Shown in pieces: positions 34,935 through 47,274 of a stretch of DNA of 64,000 bases. This stretch comes from Oopsacas minuta (Eukaryota; Porifera; Hexactinellida; Lyssacinosida; Leucopsacidae), in assembly GCA_024704765.1 (NCBI GenBank), contig JAKMXF010000199.1:372001-436000 (forward strand), written 5' to 3'. How positions within the stretch are numbered: the first letter of the stretch is position 1; the number at the start of each line of letters is the position of its first letter. A model generated the notes under the pieces. That model was given only the letters and a program-made list of their open reading frames with translations. It had not been told where the DNA came from and ran no database searches. The translations under genes and the position numbers were made by a program.

Positions 34935-35600
34935 ATGCCCAACAAGTGTGTTGTTACTGGTTGCAAGACAAATTATTTAACTTCAGATGCTAGTAAACAG
35001 GTTTCAAGTTCCAGACAATATTGAATTACGAGCGAAGTGAACAGAGTTTAGCAATCGAAAGGCTTAATCTGCCACGAAATACCCAACTATCTGTGGATAC
35101 CATTCCTCTGAGATATATCTCGTGCGAAATCCACAACGAATTCGATTAAATTATGCTCTCCACCCCATTCCCACATTTCATCCTGAAACGATTCCAGAGT
35201 CTGAGAGTGATTCTCAAAAGACCAAGAAAAGATCTCAATGTTCGTGTCCATCAACCAGACCAAATGCCATTATTCAAATCATAATTTTAATTTAAATCTT
35301 TAGATAAATTCGCAGAATTATTAGATACAGCTACAGAATACATAGGTTTCAATATCGAGAAATCTAGAGAATTTGTGACTGCTTATCGTGTCGAAATACT
35401 TCACGGAATCGTTTACATTAAGGAATGCACAAGCGTAAAAGATTCACTAGAAGTAAAGCTTTGTTATAAAAGCATGCCTCTCTCCTTGCACAATTTTATC
35501 GCAAATCCCGAAGGTTCTAAGCGTACTTCGCTCCCTATGCTCGTGAATCTACCTAATTACTGAAAAAAATCAAAGCCCTTCAACTTAAATTGAAGTATTA
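34935..35600 (+). pseudogene. P-like transposase N-terminus with THAP remnant
   Basis: ATGCCCAACAAGTGTG gives MPNKCVVTGCKTNYLTS, closely matching the THAP start of the element at 16738 (MPNRCSAPGCRSNY). The frame breaks soon after. The open piece at 35375-35563 (AYRVEILHGIVYIKECTSVK) lies where P-type transposases have the post-coiled-coil region. Sequence is interrupted at about 35630 and P-type coding resumes at 36149. Confidence 0.65.
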
Positions 35601-35629
35601 AAAGAGCTACTTGATATAAGCTACTTTGG

Positions 35630-36145
35630 GGTTCCCAAGCGTGAGCGAAACTCATTTGAGCGAAACCCACTTGAACGAAACTCTCTTTAGAGAATCCATA
35701 TCACAATGTGTAAAGTTATCCAAAGTGAGACTCGGATAAAAGGGTGCGTTTTGGAGTCTGAAATAATACCTATGTTGGTGTCATAGACCAATTTCGTATA
35801 AGTGGGAATCTTGCCCATGTCAAAGAAAATTATTTCATCAAATGGCATCTCGGTACGAAACAACAAAAAGTGTCCTGCGTAAAGTTTTGAAGGTCAATCT
35901 TACAGATTTGATAAATTTGTGTCGCCAATACTAAGAAACGATGGCGTTGTCGCACCGAGATTGCAATGGCTGTATCTATTGTATGAATGATCAGGGAAAC
36001 AGTAATATTCAAACTAGAACACCTCACCGTTAACATTATATCGCAGAATCAGATCCTAGGGCCATCGATTTAGTAATTTCTGACCTGAAAATTTATTCAA
36101 TCGTTAAATAATGGGTTGAATTGATTTCGCCCAGCGGGTTTCGCT
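35630..36145. other. Insert-like segment inside the P relic
   Basis: About 0.5 kb separates two blocks of P-type coding sequence. It begins with repeated gagcgaaac words (gagcgaaacccac near 35658) and ends with the inverse (gcgggtttcgct near 36136-36147), suggesting a small inverted-end insertion. A minus-strand open frame (35830-36036) has no recognised domain. Confidence 0.4.
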
Positions 36146-36148
36146 AAA

Positions 36149-37700
36149 ATGAGGACAAATCGTTACTATGACCCTAAAGGAAGACCACTCTATTCTACGA
36201 AAATCTTGAAATTTGCATTTTTGATGCAAAATACCTCAAATGCAGCTTATCGTTACCTTCAACATTTTCTGCTTTTACCTAGGTATTCTCTTTTACACAA
36301 GTTAAGTAGTCAAGATATCGACACTATCAAAGCTTTAGTTACTCTGCGAAAAAATTAACAACTTGGTCATAATGTCATTTTACTTTGGGACGAAATGTAT
36401 TTGCAACAACAAGTTCAGTATGATGGCCAGGCACTTACTGGATGTGATAGCACCTTTCAGATGGACTGAAGAATTCGCTGCTACATTGTCGTGTCCTTAA
36501 CTTCTTCTGTTCCATTCATGATAAAAGCAGTTCCCTTGACCAAAATTTTAAGTGATGTCCGTTTGCTCTGGGATAATTAGCTTCATATAAATTCTTACTC
36601 AAAATAAATTTAAATCTTCGAGGAATTACATCTGATAACCATCCCACCAATGTTAGTTGCAATGGTAAGCTATTGAAACAATTTCCATCTACGATAAGTT
36701 CAGAGTGCATATTGAATACGAGAGAAACACAATTATTTACTATTCGATACTGTATCCTGGTCAGCTTTTCAACTCCTACACAAAAAGGATACAAACTTGA
36801 ATGCCCCCTAAAATGCCCCCAAATATCACACCAAGCCCTACACCAGGGAACAAAAAACAATCGGTCTACCTTTCACTCGCAATTTTTAGCAGAAAAACAC
36901 TTTCAGCCATGTGGAATTACTTTCCAGATTATACCACTACTCCATTTTTCATGAAACATGTTCATAATTGATGGTTAATTGTTAATTCCAAAGAACGCTA
37001 TCACTCAGATAGTGTAGGCTCAGCACTTGTTGCAAATGACGGAAATGTGGAATTCTTAAGATATTCAAGCGATTGGTTGGAAAAATGGATGACGTCTAAT
37101 ACATTTGGATGATCTAAACAGACGTTTAAGGCATTAATTCCACCCATCGAGCAATAGCCAATTTGTGCTCAGATCTACTTATCAGATGGGTATTAGTATA
37201 TATTAACTGGTCGTTTACAAATGATCCTTTAGTGAGATACTTCTCCCAATATCATCAGATGTCTGGTGGCCGATTTCTAGTAACCCTGAGAGAAGTTTAT
37301 AAAACTGAATAAATTATCAATCTAAAAAGATTATTCAAATATGAACTTGAGGTTCCAAGTAGATCTTTGTGGGAAGAGTCAATTCTCCAAAAATTTCTAA
37401 ACGAGATTCACACTTTGAATTTTGAACTTTTTTCACTCTCGTAAGGCACTAACGAAGTTATTATTGGCTGCATTTATATTCCGATCCCTGAAAGAAAAGT
37501 TGAAATGTATTGATTGTATGATCTTCCTAGAGCGAGATACAGTTTCCAGCGCTTATATCGAGACTGCAAATTGTGACAAACTGACACGACCATCTTCTGC
37601 TCTCATGTTTACACCAAATCTGCCAATGCTGCTCTGGAGTTAACTGAAAAAGGATATTAGCCAGCAGTGCCCCTGAAAAGGTACTAGCCAAAATTGTTCT
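36149..37700 (+). pseudogene. P-like transposase relic, second type
   Basis: RYYDPKGRPLYSTKILKFAF leads, after one stop at 36356, to VILLWDEMYLQQQ with the first catalytic Asp at 36389-36391. Then come TSDNHPTNVSCNG (second Asp, near 36630) and the LLFDTV.. remnant near 36740. NDPLVRYFSQYHQMSGGRFL at about 37221-37280 is the segment where the catalytic Glu should be, and it reads Val (GTG at 37232). The C-terminal CIDC and DKLTRPSSALMF block ends near 37620. Many stops. The sequence differs clearly from the family at 16738, so at least two P lineages are present. Confidence 0.8.
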
Positions 37701-38377
37701 TGATAAAGCATGCACACTATGGGAATACATTTTTATATGTAATCTATAAGAAAATTCTGGATTGAACATAACTAATTCTATGATTTCTAACGTATTATGA
37801 AAAAGTCCCTCGAAAGAAATCAACGCGATGAGGAGGAAATAACAAATTGTTGAATTTAAGTCTAGATAATTGAATTCAAATAAGTACTAGTAAGAATTTA
37901 GTCAGTAAACATTCTTATATCATTTTTATGACTACTTGATTATAAATGACGTTATAATATACAACTAGTATAATATAAATTAACCAAAACGCATAAATGA
38001 ATGTAATTCGAGACATATTCAATTGGCATTCTATTTTATTAGCCTTCTCGGACAATTAGATAGCCGTATAATAAGGTAAGCCATGTCTCGGGATTCGTCA
38101 ATGTTCCGAAGCTCAATCGGGGTAAGAGATCCTGGCATTAAATACTGTAAATAATGTTATACGCTCACGCTAGTGGAAGTAGACCCATTTCTGTAAGAAA
38201 TATGCGAAAAAGAAGAAAGTTAAGAAGAAGAGGACTTGCTAGGTCGATTGCGGTTAAATAAACTCCACATATATATAATGACATATAGAGATTGAAACCA
38301 CATATTACTCATGAATACACTAGATACCTAATCAAATTCACTTGTTACATTCCACTTTGAATCTATAGTTCAACAAG
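37700..38377. other. Non-coding DNA between P relics
   Basis: A+T-rich; no gene, repeat or RNA feature recognised. Confidence 0.35.
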
Positions 38378-41040
38378 ATGAGTTGTATTATACCTGGAAG
38401 TACCTCAAATTTCAGGTGTGAAAATACTTTACGACATAATTTTGTGCTAAGGATGATGTTAATCTTGAAAAATAGCTAGAGGCATTCAAGACCCAGAGAA
38501 GATTGCCAAGACAACAAAAGTATAAAGGAAAGTAATACTCTTTTGTTTGCCATGCATGATGTTCTCTCTAATTGTTTTCTCTAGTGTATAAGGGTTACCA
38601 CTGGAAAATTTGGAATACAAATGCTATTATTTATGATATTCTTTAGGTTTATACGACCCACATCAAAGAGGAATTCATTGAAAAGATATTCGAATATTCT
38701 GATGGCCAGAGGAGGGTGTGACACCACAGGTCCGAGTGGCTCTGACAAAGACTGCTGTACGAACTATATTACGAACTGCCCTAGCTACTTGGCAAGCAAA
38801 ACAGAGAAGACAAATAGAATTTCAAGAGAGGATAAAGAGCTGAGAGTGATTTAAACTGCAATAAAATTGAGCTTAGTGGAGGATACATCTACCACAGCTA
38901 AATTTTCAGTTAGTAACCTCAATGGTATTGTTGGGAAGTTGATTTTTCTCATCTTATATCTAATCCCAGCAAAGCCTCCGTTAAGAAGAATGTTGAGAAT
39001 GCCATTATTGACCTTGCTAAGTGTCATTGAACCAATAAAGAGCATGAAAATGATACAGAATTTGAGGAGCCCCAAATCGAGAACCTAACTTTACCATCAT
39101 AAATTGCGATTGAATTTTACTTGCTCCGTTGAAATATTAGATCGTTTCAAAATAGGCGCCGTTATAACATAACGACGCAGGCTTTTGCCCTTAAGTTTAA
39201 CAGAATTTCTCCTGCTTGCTTTCGGCTACGCCAAACTTCAAATTGCCTGAATCTCCCTTATGAGCGTGATCTACTAAAAATTTTAAATTCAATTCGTTGG
39301 AAAGTGAATATTAAAGTGTACTCAAGGAGTTTTAATCTACTTTCAAAGAACAAGAGAATCATATTTACTTCAGATGGATGAAGTTCATATTAGTAGCGAT
39401 GCTCGTTATTAAGGTAGAAGAATTATTGGCACTATTGCCATCCAGAAGACCCATCGACTACGATATTTTCAATTTTGGTATCTAGTTTGATGACTAATTT
39501 CTCTACCATTGTACGGCTAGTCCCCTCGGTTCCTAGCCACGCTGCAGCTCTATTACCTGTTGTAATTACGAAAATATCGGACAATGAGAGGTGAAATTTA
39601 TATGTTGATGCTGTGTGTACCGACTATTAACCAATGTCAGCAATTTTAATCTTCTTTCCCAAATCAATTCGAAACAATTAGTCAAATTCAAACGACAACA
39701 AAAAAGATGTATTTCCACTATCGAATGATTGGATAATTATCCCTGGTCAAACATATGCAGAAATAAACATGCATATCAATCAATACTTCAGGATTCATAA
39801 TTGACACTATTTCATCACTAATTCTTTGTATCTTACGATATGCTATGCAATTTTGATGACATTAGATCCTTATATAAATCTGATGGAAGACAAATGTTTA
39901 AAAGAGCTCCAAAATTGACTATGAGAGCCTCTTGGGCATCTAGCTTGGAAAGACAGGAGTTTATTCTGGCACATAAAAATATTTACGAGTCAAGTTGTGG
40001 TGGACTTTTATCCCTCAATATTAAGAAGAATATTCGAACCAAAAACAAAACTGTTGATTTTCTGAAGTTGAATAATTACACCTGTAATATTTATAGGGAA
40101 TTGGGCTGGAAAGGTATCCATTTTAATGAAGATAATTTATACCTATAGTTACATGCAAATCGAGATATACTTTCCAACGAAATGTGTTAGCTGGTTAGAC
40201 TACAGGGAAATCTACCCACTGCTAAGGAAGATAGTCTCCTCGGACATTCACAAGTTCGAAACACACATGTAATGCATTGTACTAAATATGGATTTCAGTA
40301 TCTGCGACCTTACGGATCCAGAACGATACTTTAGAACATCATTTTGGTTTATAGACAAGAGGCAGGTTCCATTCATCAAGTCTCTTATCCCAAAATCCTA
40401 GATTCTGAATACCGATAACAACTCTCTCACATATTAAAAAGTATGCGACATTAAAACTGAATCTGATAAGATTCAAAACCTACCGCCCTGGGATATTTGG
40501 ATATGTTTCTGTTCCGTTGGCGATGACGCAAATGTGGAAAAAGAAAATATTGCGACAAATTTAGAACAGGTCAAACTTCCAGTAATAAAATTTTCAAATT
40601 AAATGCCTCGAGTTTGTAGCAGGTAATATATGTAGTTTTCATAACTGATAAATGAAATGATTGTAAATTGTGTAAAAATTTTCTTACGACTGGAAAATCC
40701 ATCAATATTGACGATGATAATAGCAATCAGCTCACCCTAACAGAATAATCAGATAGAGGTTCTCTAAAACACCCATCGACTTGTGTACTCGACATTACAA
40801 AAATTTGAGATGACATATTTAGTAAATCTACAGTAGAACCCAACTGCTCGAGAATATGTATATTGGTTCGCGGATTCGTCTCGTGCTAGACTTGTTCAGT
40901 TAGCTTGTATATTGACAGAGACTATTAATAGGAATATTTTGTGTGGGTGTAACATCTCACGTTGGGAAATATTTGACAAGCTGTTTGCAGCTCTTTCTAA
41001 CTGTACTTTTCAATAAGATCAAACATATAATTCAATGGTT
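38378..41040 (+). pseudogene. P-like transposase relic, same family as 16738
   Basis: MSCIIPGSTSNFRCEN at 38378 looks like a decayed THAP start. Near 39370 QMDEVHISSDARY matches QMDEIHVKSTFTY of the better copy, about 1 kb downstream of the start as expected. The open piece 39840-40148 (RSLYKSDGRQMFKRAPKL, ASWASSLERQEF) aligns with the region around the nonsense codon of the 16738 gene and shows that Glu is the ancestral residue there. Near 40335-40420 a broken LEHHFGL..-like segment follows. Frames are heavily disrupted, so this is an old copy. Confidence 0.8.
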
Positions 41041-44000
41041 CTAGCTCACAACAATTATGAACTCAAAAAATTCAATAGATAAAATATTTCTTTTAGTATA
41101 AATCTAGTCTTTATCAGTCTGTCACTCCGATGAAGTATGAATCGGTAAAAGTAGAAGTCCGTCTCAATAATGCAAGTGTCGTGAATATTCTAATATTCAA
41201 AATTTATTTTGTTAATTTGTTCATGATAATTTAACATACTTTGAATAATTACATATATTTACAGTAGATCATATTTGTTTCTTCAACATTATACAAGTCA
41301 ATACCAAGATAGAATATGTTTTGATATCTCCAATTTTTGAAATAAGATTGTAGGGAAAATAATCTACAAGTCATGGTAATTCTAAAGGAAAATGTTTGGA
41401 CACCTTCCGACGAATGTCGCAAACAGCAAATTTTCAAGCCAGTATGGTTAGCTTTCAATAAAAATATATTTTAACATATAACGAATGGTCACAATAAGTT
41501 TCAGGACTTTAAATGGAATGGACGGAATTGTCTGAACTGGGCATTTCCACCCAAATGAAAGCAAACATTTCAGACAAGTTTGAAAATCATTACCTACCCA
41601 TATATTATTAATAGACCCTCATGATTTTGATCTTAAGATATACAAAATATGCATAATTGCGTAGAATTGATTATGAAACAATAAAATTGAACATCTCAAT
41701 ACTGATATTGAACTTTAATAGGGATCTAAGTCAGACGGAGAAGGTTGGTAGGAACGTCGATATTGGTAATCACTGAAAGATTTCAAGAGATGAGTAGTCA
41801 TTCGAAGGTTTTTAAGGACAAAACTTAAATTTTGCATAGAATTCTAAAAAGCAAAAGATTAAACCAAGTAATAGTGAAAATTATTCAAAATTAAATCAAT
41901 TGCAACTTAGTTCAATAATCAATGATTATAAATAAGTGCATCTAGTTCAAAGAACTATTATTCTGATAAATTTCAAAGTTGGTGACTTAGTTCATGATAG
42001 CAAGTCAAACTCATGTGCTCGCTAAGTTCCTGTTTGACATACGAATAAAAGAATAACATAGGGAAGGAAATCGCAGAATCAGTATCACAGACTCAATTCG
42101 AGGAGTAAGGAAGATGTTACCAAGAAGTGGTATAATGTCGTGGAAAAGCAACCATGATAAGAGAAAAATTTCCTTGGCAAAAAACTGATAGTGGATTTCC
42201 TGAAGCCGAACGTACAGAGATCGAGACCAAGTTGAAGTGTATTAAGGGTTGCATCTACCAGAAGCGACAATTTTCTCGAACAACAAAGTAATGAATACGG
42301 CTCTTTTGGAAAATGAGCAGGAAAAGATTGAACTTTGAAAGGTATCGATTACAAGGGGGACAAAATGTTCGATATATTGAGACAGATAGTTGGTTTCCAA
42401 AAAGGTCACTAATACCTCAGATCCCTTCGAATATGCAAACTGATAATTATAGACGTGATCGAACAAGGTTACTTCTAGCACTTCCTTCTCGACCATATCC
42501 ACCAGTATTAATGCAGCAACATTTCAGATGTAACAGCAATGATTTGTAGCAAGTATACTAAATTCTAACGTTTTGTTTATACAAATATGAAATTATTCAG
42601 AGCAATCTGTGACACAGACTGTTGCATCATGTTTCAGCAAGCCGAAACTTGCCGACAATAGTATCATCTTCGCAAGCAGTGGAGAAAGTGATGTGGTTTT
42701 CTCGTTCTAGATAATGACCAAAGACAAAAATATCATGCATTACCATAGTTGGAATTGTAAATCAACACACTTGTTCTGGATATCAGCTAAGTGTTCATCT
42801 ACTTTTCAAAAGTGAAAGCACATAAAATATATTTTCTATATTCAAAACGACGCGATTACATACCCTATGCACCGAAATTGTCGAGAAAATATTGATGTGA
42901 TGAGGTTTGGTCTAAAAGGGTAACCATTAAACTAAGAGCCAATAAGGAAAATTGTTACTTAACTTCTAGAAATCTTTGATTCGTTTAAAACTGCATCCAA
43001 AGAAAAGCCTCGTGAGTGCTTCCTGGCCACTTGGCGAAGATGTCAACCAAATACTGCCGGGAAAATGATCCCAAAAATATAACTACCATCTTCAAAATAT
43101 TTCCAGTAGTAATCTAGACAATTAAAACCCAATTAAACTATGTACATATGTTTGTATGTCCAGAATTGATCTAAGAAACTGGACGACCCCAGGGCTGGTT
43201 TTGGCATACGGAGGTATATTAGGCAATTGTTCGGGCAAGATCAAATCTTGGACGAAATTCATACAAAACCAAGGCGAGAATGTCAAAATTTTTGGATTTT
43301 TGAATAATGCCAATTTACATGATAGTAGTTTGAAATTTGAATACCAGGTACCCTCAATGTGACAAATGTCCTGTCATAATTCTGACCAAAAGTTAACTAA
43401 ACATGGGTATGTTTCGTCATCATGACTGGACAAAAACTGAAAATTTTCAAATTTTGAAAAATTTATGAATTTATTAATCCCGAGGCACGGGGGCGCTACA
43501 TTAGTTCTAATTTAGACGTTGCCGTTAGTCTGTATTGTTTTTCCGAGTACTGTCATTAGTTCGAATCAAGTTTGAGTAAATATTAAATAGATAAAGAAAT
43601 TTATTTATGCTTTGAGAATACTATAACTAGCTAAAATGAATGTATTTAGATTTAGATTATATAAGAAAGAGAATAAGAGAAACAGGAAGCATAAATATTG
43701 TTAAATATATTAGTAAATGTCGCAAACATGCTTTATATCACTGAATGGAAACACAACAGGGCTCCAGTTCTTCAATTGCATTACTGTAATCTGTGCAGCA
43801 ATTGACATGATTACACAAGGCACGAATATCCATCTACCTGTATGAGGTAACTGGTAGACTACACAACAGTTTTCCAAACTTGTATGTGTGCTATCTTCCA
43901 CTTCAGAATATTCTGTATCACTTAAGGCAAAATTGTCTGGTGTTTTGAAGTTGCCAATATTAAACTTATCGATTCAAGAAATTGCCATGGTGAGTGCACT

Positions 44001-44793
44001 CCTTCATTCAACTATTGTTCTGATATTCCTAAGTTGATCATTATCGTGGTGGAGTATATGAATGAAAGGTTGAATCCTCTCAGGTCTCAAGATCGCCCTT
44101 CTTCCGTTAATACTCTCTGGATGATATAAGGGACTTGAACTTATATAGAATATTATCATGTTCTTTATGTGAAATATTCTTATCATCAATAAGAAACTCT
44201 GCAGTTGCTTCCGGACTCTTGCCCTTTGAAATATAGATAATTTATGCTTCATTGTTGGTCACAACAGGGGCCATTACTTCACTAGTAGCTATTATTAGAC
44301 ACAAAAGAGATTAAAAATATTTTCGGGTGTCATCCAAATTTACATGAGGACAAGGATATATAGAATTTACTTGAATATCTAACAAATTCTAAAACTACAT
44401 TTTTCCGATATATGTCCGGTCCAAGCATTGATATGACGGAAAAGACTGATGTAAGAAGCAAACAAAACTAGAGGTGGGGGAAATGCCAGCTACAAAATAT
44501 ACGTACTAGACTGTAATAATGTGAATGTGTAATCAAACTAGGAAATTATGACACAACTGATTACTAAGGTTGATTTAACTCGCCCTTACAAGTGCGCCTT
44601 TGTAACCTACAATTAGTACATACCAACCGAGAGTATAACTTAAGCAAAGTACGTGCTAACTGAGTTCTACAGTATTGGACTCTGAAATTGGAGTTTGCAG
44701 AGCTTCGATAAGACTTGAAGTGTTACAATAGGAAAATGAAAAAATTAGTGTAAAATGAAAGGAAATAAATAAAATATATATGATATAACATAC
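41041..44793. other. Upstream part of the giant intron, no clear gene
   Basis: No exon recognised. Minus-strand open frames at 42085-42270 (SLLVDATLNTLQLGLDL) and 42242-42502 faintly resemble hAT C-terminal coding but are too short to call. Another unassigned minus-strand piece lies at 43710-43901. The segment 43139-43520 is a dispersed repeat, listed separately. Confidence 0.35.
43139..43520 (+). repeat. Dispersed repeat Y, copy 1
   Basis: Shares with 60625-61020 the opening tatgtttgtatgtccagaat, then tcgggcaag, tcttggacgaaa, ggtacccctcaatgtgacaa or its variant, gtcctg..., aattctgaccaaaa and a terminal gaggcac. Imperfect, non-coding, about 390 bp. Confidence 0.65.
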
Positions 44794-45007
44794 TCGTGCA
44801 GATCTTATTAGAATGATAGGGTTGCCGCAAATATTAAAATTTAATGCATCAGTTCCCCATAGAGTACAATTGATTTTCTTTCTAGTCCTATCTGCTAATA
44901 TCAGTTCTCTCTTTTGCAATTGCGTACCTTTACTCCTGAGCAAAAAATCCACGAGATCACAAATTTCAACACAGACGCCTAATAATATTAGAAATGTTGA
45001 GAAACTG
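44794..45007 (-). CDS. RPA1-like exon: DNA-binding domain B
   Basis: Minus strand, preceded by acceptor aaatttttccag (a second AG three bases on makes 45004 possible) and followed by donor gtatgtta. The translation LILLGVCVEICDLVDFLLRS, then LQKRELILADRTRKKINCTL, WGTDALNF and NPIILIRSAR matches the OB fold of RPA1 domain B, in which VD.IGIC, KR.I.L.D, TLWG.DA..F and P.L.IKGARVSDF occur in this order. The last codon (CGA) is complete and the next exon starts VSDF, so the joined motif is ARVSDF. One base at the 5' end belongs to a codon begun in an earlier exon, which I could not find in 45008-64000. Aromatic contact residues are only partly conserved, so a paralogue is possible. Confidence 0.85.
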
Positions 45008-45937
45008 CTGGAAAAATTTAAATAACGTAAGCTTAGGCAGAAATCGTTGAAAAAACACACTACCAACGACAAAGAGAAAACATTAAACTTTGGATAAAAC
45101 AAGAAATATACAGATGAAATTATGAATAGTATTAGAATCAGCAAAACACTCGTTATGTGCAGTCCAGGATTGAAATTGAATGTAAACCCTAACATAGAAA
45201 ATACTTATAACTATTGCTGATAAATATAAATTGACTATATATTGAAGAACAGGAGAGAATGTGTACAAATTTGATACAGATAACAAATAACTACATCGAG
45301 AGGAACACAAAAATTGAACTGTTCTCTTCCGGGCACACAACTTGATATGAGTTCGATATCCATTGTCCTATTGTCCAATCATGTTAAGATAAAAAATGCC
45401 GGAATTGAAATATTCGCCTCAAGATTCAAAGAATAGTAAGAATAACCTATCATTACCGTATCTCGAGTTTGTAACAACTTTGAGAAATAAGACATAAGAT
45501 ATTGTTTAATAGAATATTGCAGGAAATGTACGATTTTCAAAAAGGTGCATAAATATCATCCTTGGTGAGAGAATTGGTTATAACGAAGTGGTTACTTTTT
45601 CGAGTTCCTTTTCATTAAGAACAGAAACTTGGCCTAATGGGTTATACTAAAGTAATTTTGAATATAGCAGAAGCAGTTATATTTTACTATTGAGACAGTA
45701 CAATGCTGTGCTATAATAGAAAATAAATGCTACCGGACAGGCTTTGCTCTCATAAAGTGAGAAAGATCTGTCTGAAAGGTAGATGCTTCACAATGAAAAG
45801 AAAAAAAGTAGCTCCCAATTGCAGTGGGTGTATATGAAAGATCCCAGGTGGACTAAAAATTTGAAAACTTTAATTGAAATTGACCTATCAGAAATTTAGA
45901 AACTAAAAGTGATAGCAATGTTTGATTGTTGAAGTAC
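45008..45937. other. Intronic DNA, no gene recognised
   Basis: The open frame of the exon extends upstream to 45195 on the minus strand only as hydrophobic, A+T-driven translation past the acceptor. Nothing else identified. Confidence 0.4.
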
Positions 45938-45939
45938 TA

Positions 45940-47272
45940 CGGGCGTTCAATAAGTAGTCGTTATTCCAAATTTTGTAAGTCGGAATATTTCGACCTAGAT
46001 CAAACTGAATTTTCTAATAACAATCCATCTATTGTGAATTCAATAATGCAGAGCTTTTTTGATTCTGATGTCTCGTTGAAATATTGTACTTATTTACATT
46101 TTGACAGTTTATTATAGTAACATTTTTAATGGCTTCAAAAAGTACAGATTTCAAAATTGAGCAGAGAGCATATGTGAAGATCAGAACACTGCTCAAGGTT
46201 TCACCAACAGATGTCCACAAAGATTTAGAGGAAGTTTATAAGGATACAGCACTTCCATATTCCACTGTTGTTGATTGGGCTAGACGCTTTCGTGAAGGTA
46301 GAGTGTCCATTGAAGATGGGGCAAGAATAGGGAGACCAGTTTCCAGCACCAATGACAAAAATATCCTTGAGGTATCCGCGTTACTTGAAGAAGACCCTCA
46401 TATCACGCTTGTGGAGATAGCTGATGCGGTTGGTATCTCAACGGGAACTGCTCAAGCTATTGTACATGATAATATGAAATTCCGAAAGATATGTGCTCGA
46501 TGGGTGCCGCATTTACTAACTCAGGCCCAGAAAGCAAAGAGGGTCCAATGCGCTACTAAATTGCTCTCTGAGTTTGATCGAACTGACTCCAGAAGGTTAT
46601 TTGACATAGTAACAGGTGACGAAACTTGGGTACGTTATTCTGAGCCTTTATCAAAAGAAGCAAACAAAGTATGGGTGGCAAAAGGACAGGACCCACCAAT
46701 GATCCCTCGACATGACTTTCGGGATCCGAAGGTTATGTACTGTATATTTTTTGATTCTAATGGTCCAGTGTGCCAGATTTGTGTCCCCAAATACCAAACA
46801 ATAACAGGCTCCTTCTACACCAATGAGTGTCTAACAGAGGTTGAAAAATTCTACCAAAATCGACGGCCAAGGACTGGAACTCGTGGATTGCGAATATTGC
46901 ATGATAACGCCCGACCGCACAAGACAAAGCTGGTTAGAGAAAAGTTAGAAGCTATGAAAATTGTGGAGCTAGATCACCCTCCCTACTCGCCAGATCTAGC
47001 TCCCTGTGACTTTTGGTTGTTTCCAAAGCTAAAGAAACATCTATCAGGCAGGAAATTCGAGAGTCGAGCTCAGATAGGATCGGCGATTTTCCAGTATATG
47101 AAAGGTGTACCAACCGAAGACTACAAAAAAGTATTTTTCGATTGGATAAAAAGGCTGAAATTGGTTTTACAGCACGAAGGGGAATACTTTGAGAAACTCC
47201 ATCACTGATTACACAATTGTGCTAGAAAAATTTAGAATTACAATGTGATAACGACTACTTATTGAACGCCCG
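45940..47272 (+). mobile_element. mariner element, family A copy 2, apparently intact
   Basis: 1333 bp with perfect inverted termini of 25 bp (cgggcgttcaataagtagtc onward) and TA on both sides (45938-45939, 47273-47274). It contains one uninterrupted transposase gene. Copy 1 at 1164-2488 differs by scattered substitutions and its coding lesions. Everything needed for autonomous transposition is visible. Confidence 0.96.
46129..47208 (+). CDS. mariner (DD34D) transposase, intact
   Basis: A 359-residue cut-and-paste transposase, of typical mariner length (about 340-360). Start MASKSTDFKIEQ. The N-terminal DNA-binding half carries two helix-turn-helix units (about 10-60 and 80-118) around the linker GRP at 68-70. 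WVPHLLT at 125-131 is the linker motif that interacts across the dimer in mariners. The catalytic triad is D164 (VTGDETW), D259 (LHDNARPH) and D294 (YSPDLAPCDFW), with 34 residues between the last two. The C-terminal clamp region ends LVLQHEGEYFEKLHH. No stop, frameshift or lost key residue. No intron is needed. The upstream 190 bp between terminus and ATG probably holds its promoter. Confidence 0.96.
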   Translation: MASKSTDFKIEQRAYVKIRTLLKVSPTDVHKDLEEVYKDTALPYSTVVDWARRFREGRVSIEDGARIGRPVSSTNDKNILEVSALLEEDPHITLVEIADAVGISTGTAQAIVHDNMKFRKICARWVPHLLTQAQKAKRVQCATKLLSEFDRTDSRRLFDIVTGDETWVRYSEPLSKEANKVWVAKGQDPPMIPRHDFRDPKVMYCIFFDSNGPVCQICVPKYQTITGSFYTNECLTEVEKFYQNRRPRTGTRGLRILHDNARPHKTKLVREKLEAMKIVELDHPPYSPDLAPCDFWLFPKLKKHLSGRKFESRAQIGSAIFQYMKGVPTEDYKKVFFDWIKRLKLVLQHEGEYFEKLHH

Positions 47273-47274
47273 TA

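Noticed and set aside
42085-42502. Minus-strand frames resembling hAT C-terminus
   Set aside because: Short similarity (SLLVDATLNTLQ) only; no neighbouring motifs in order.
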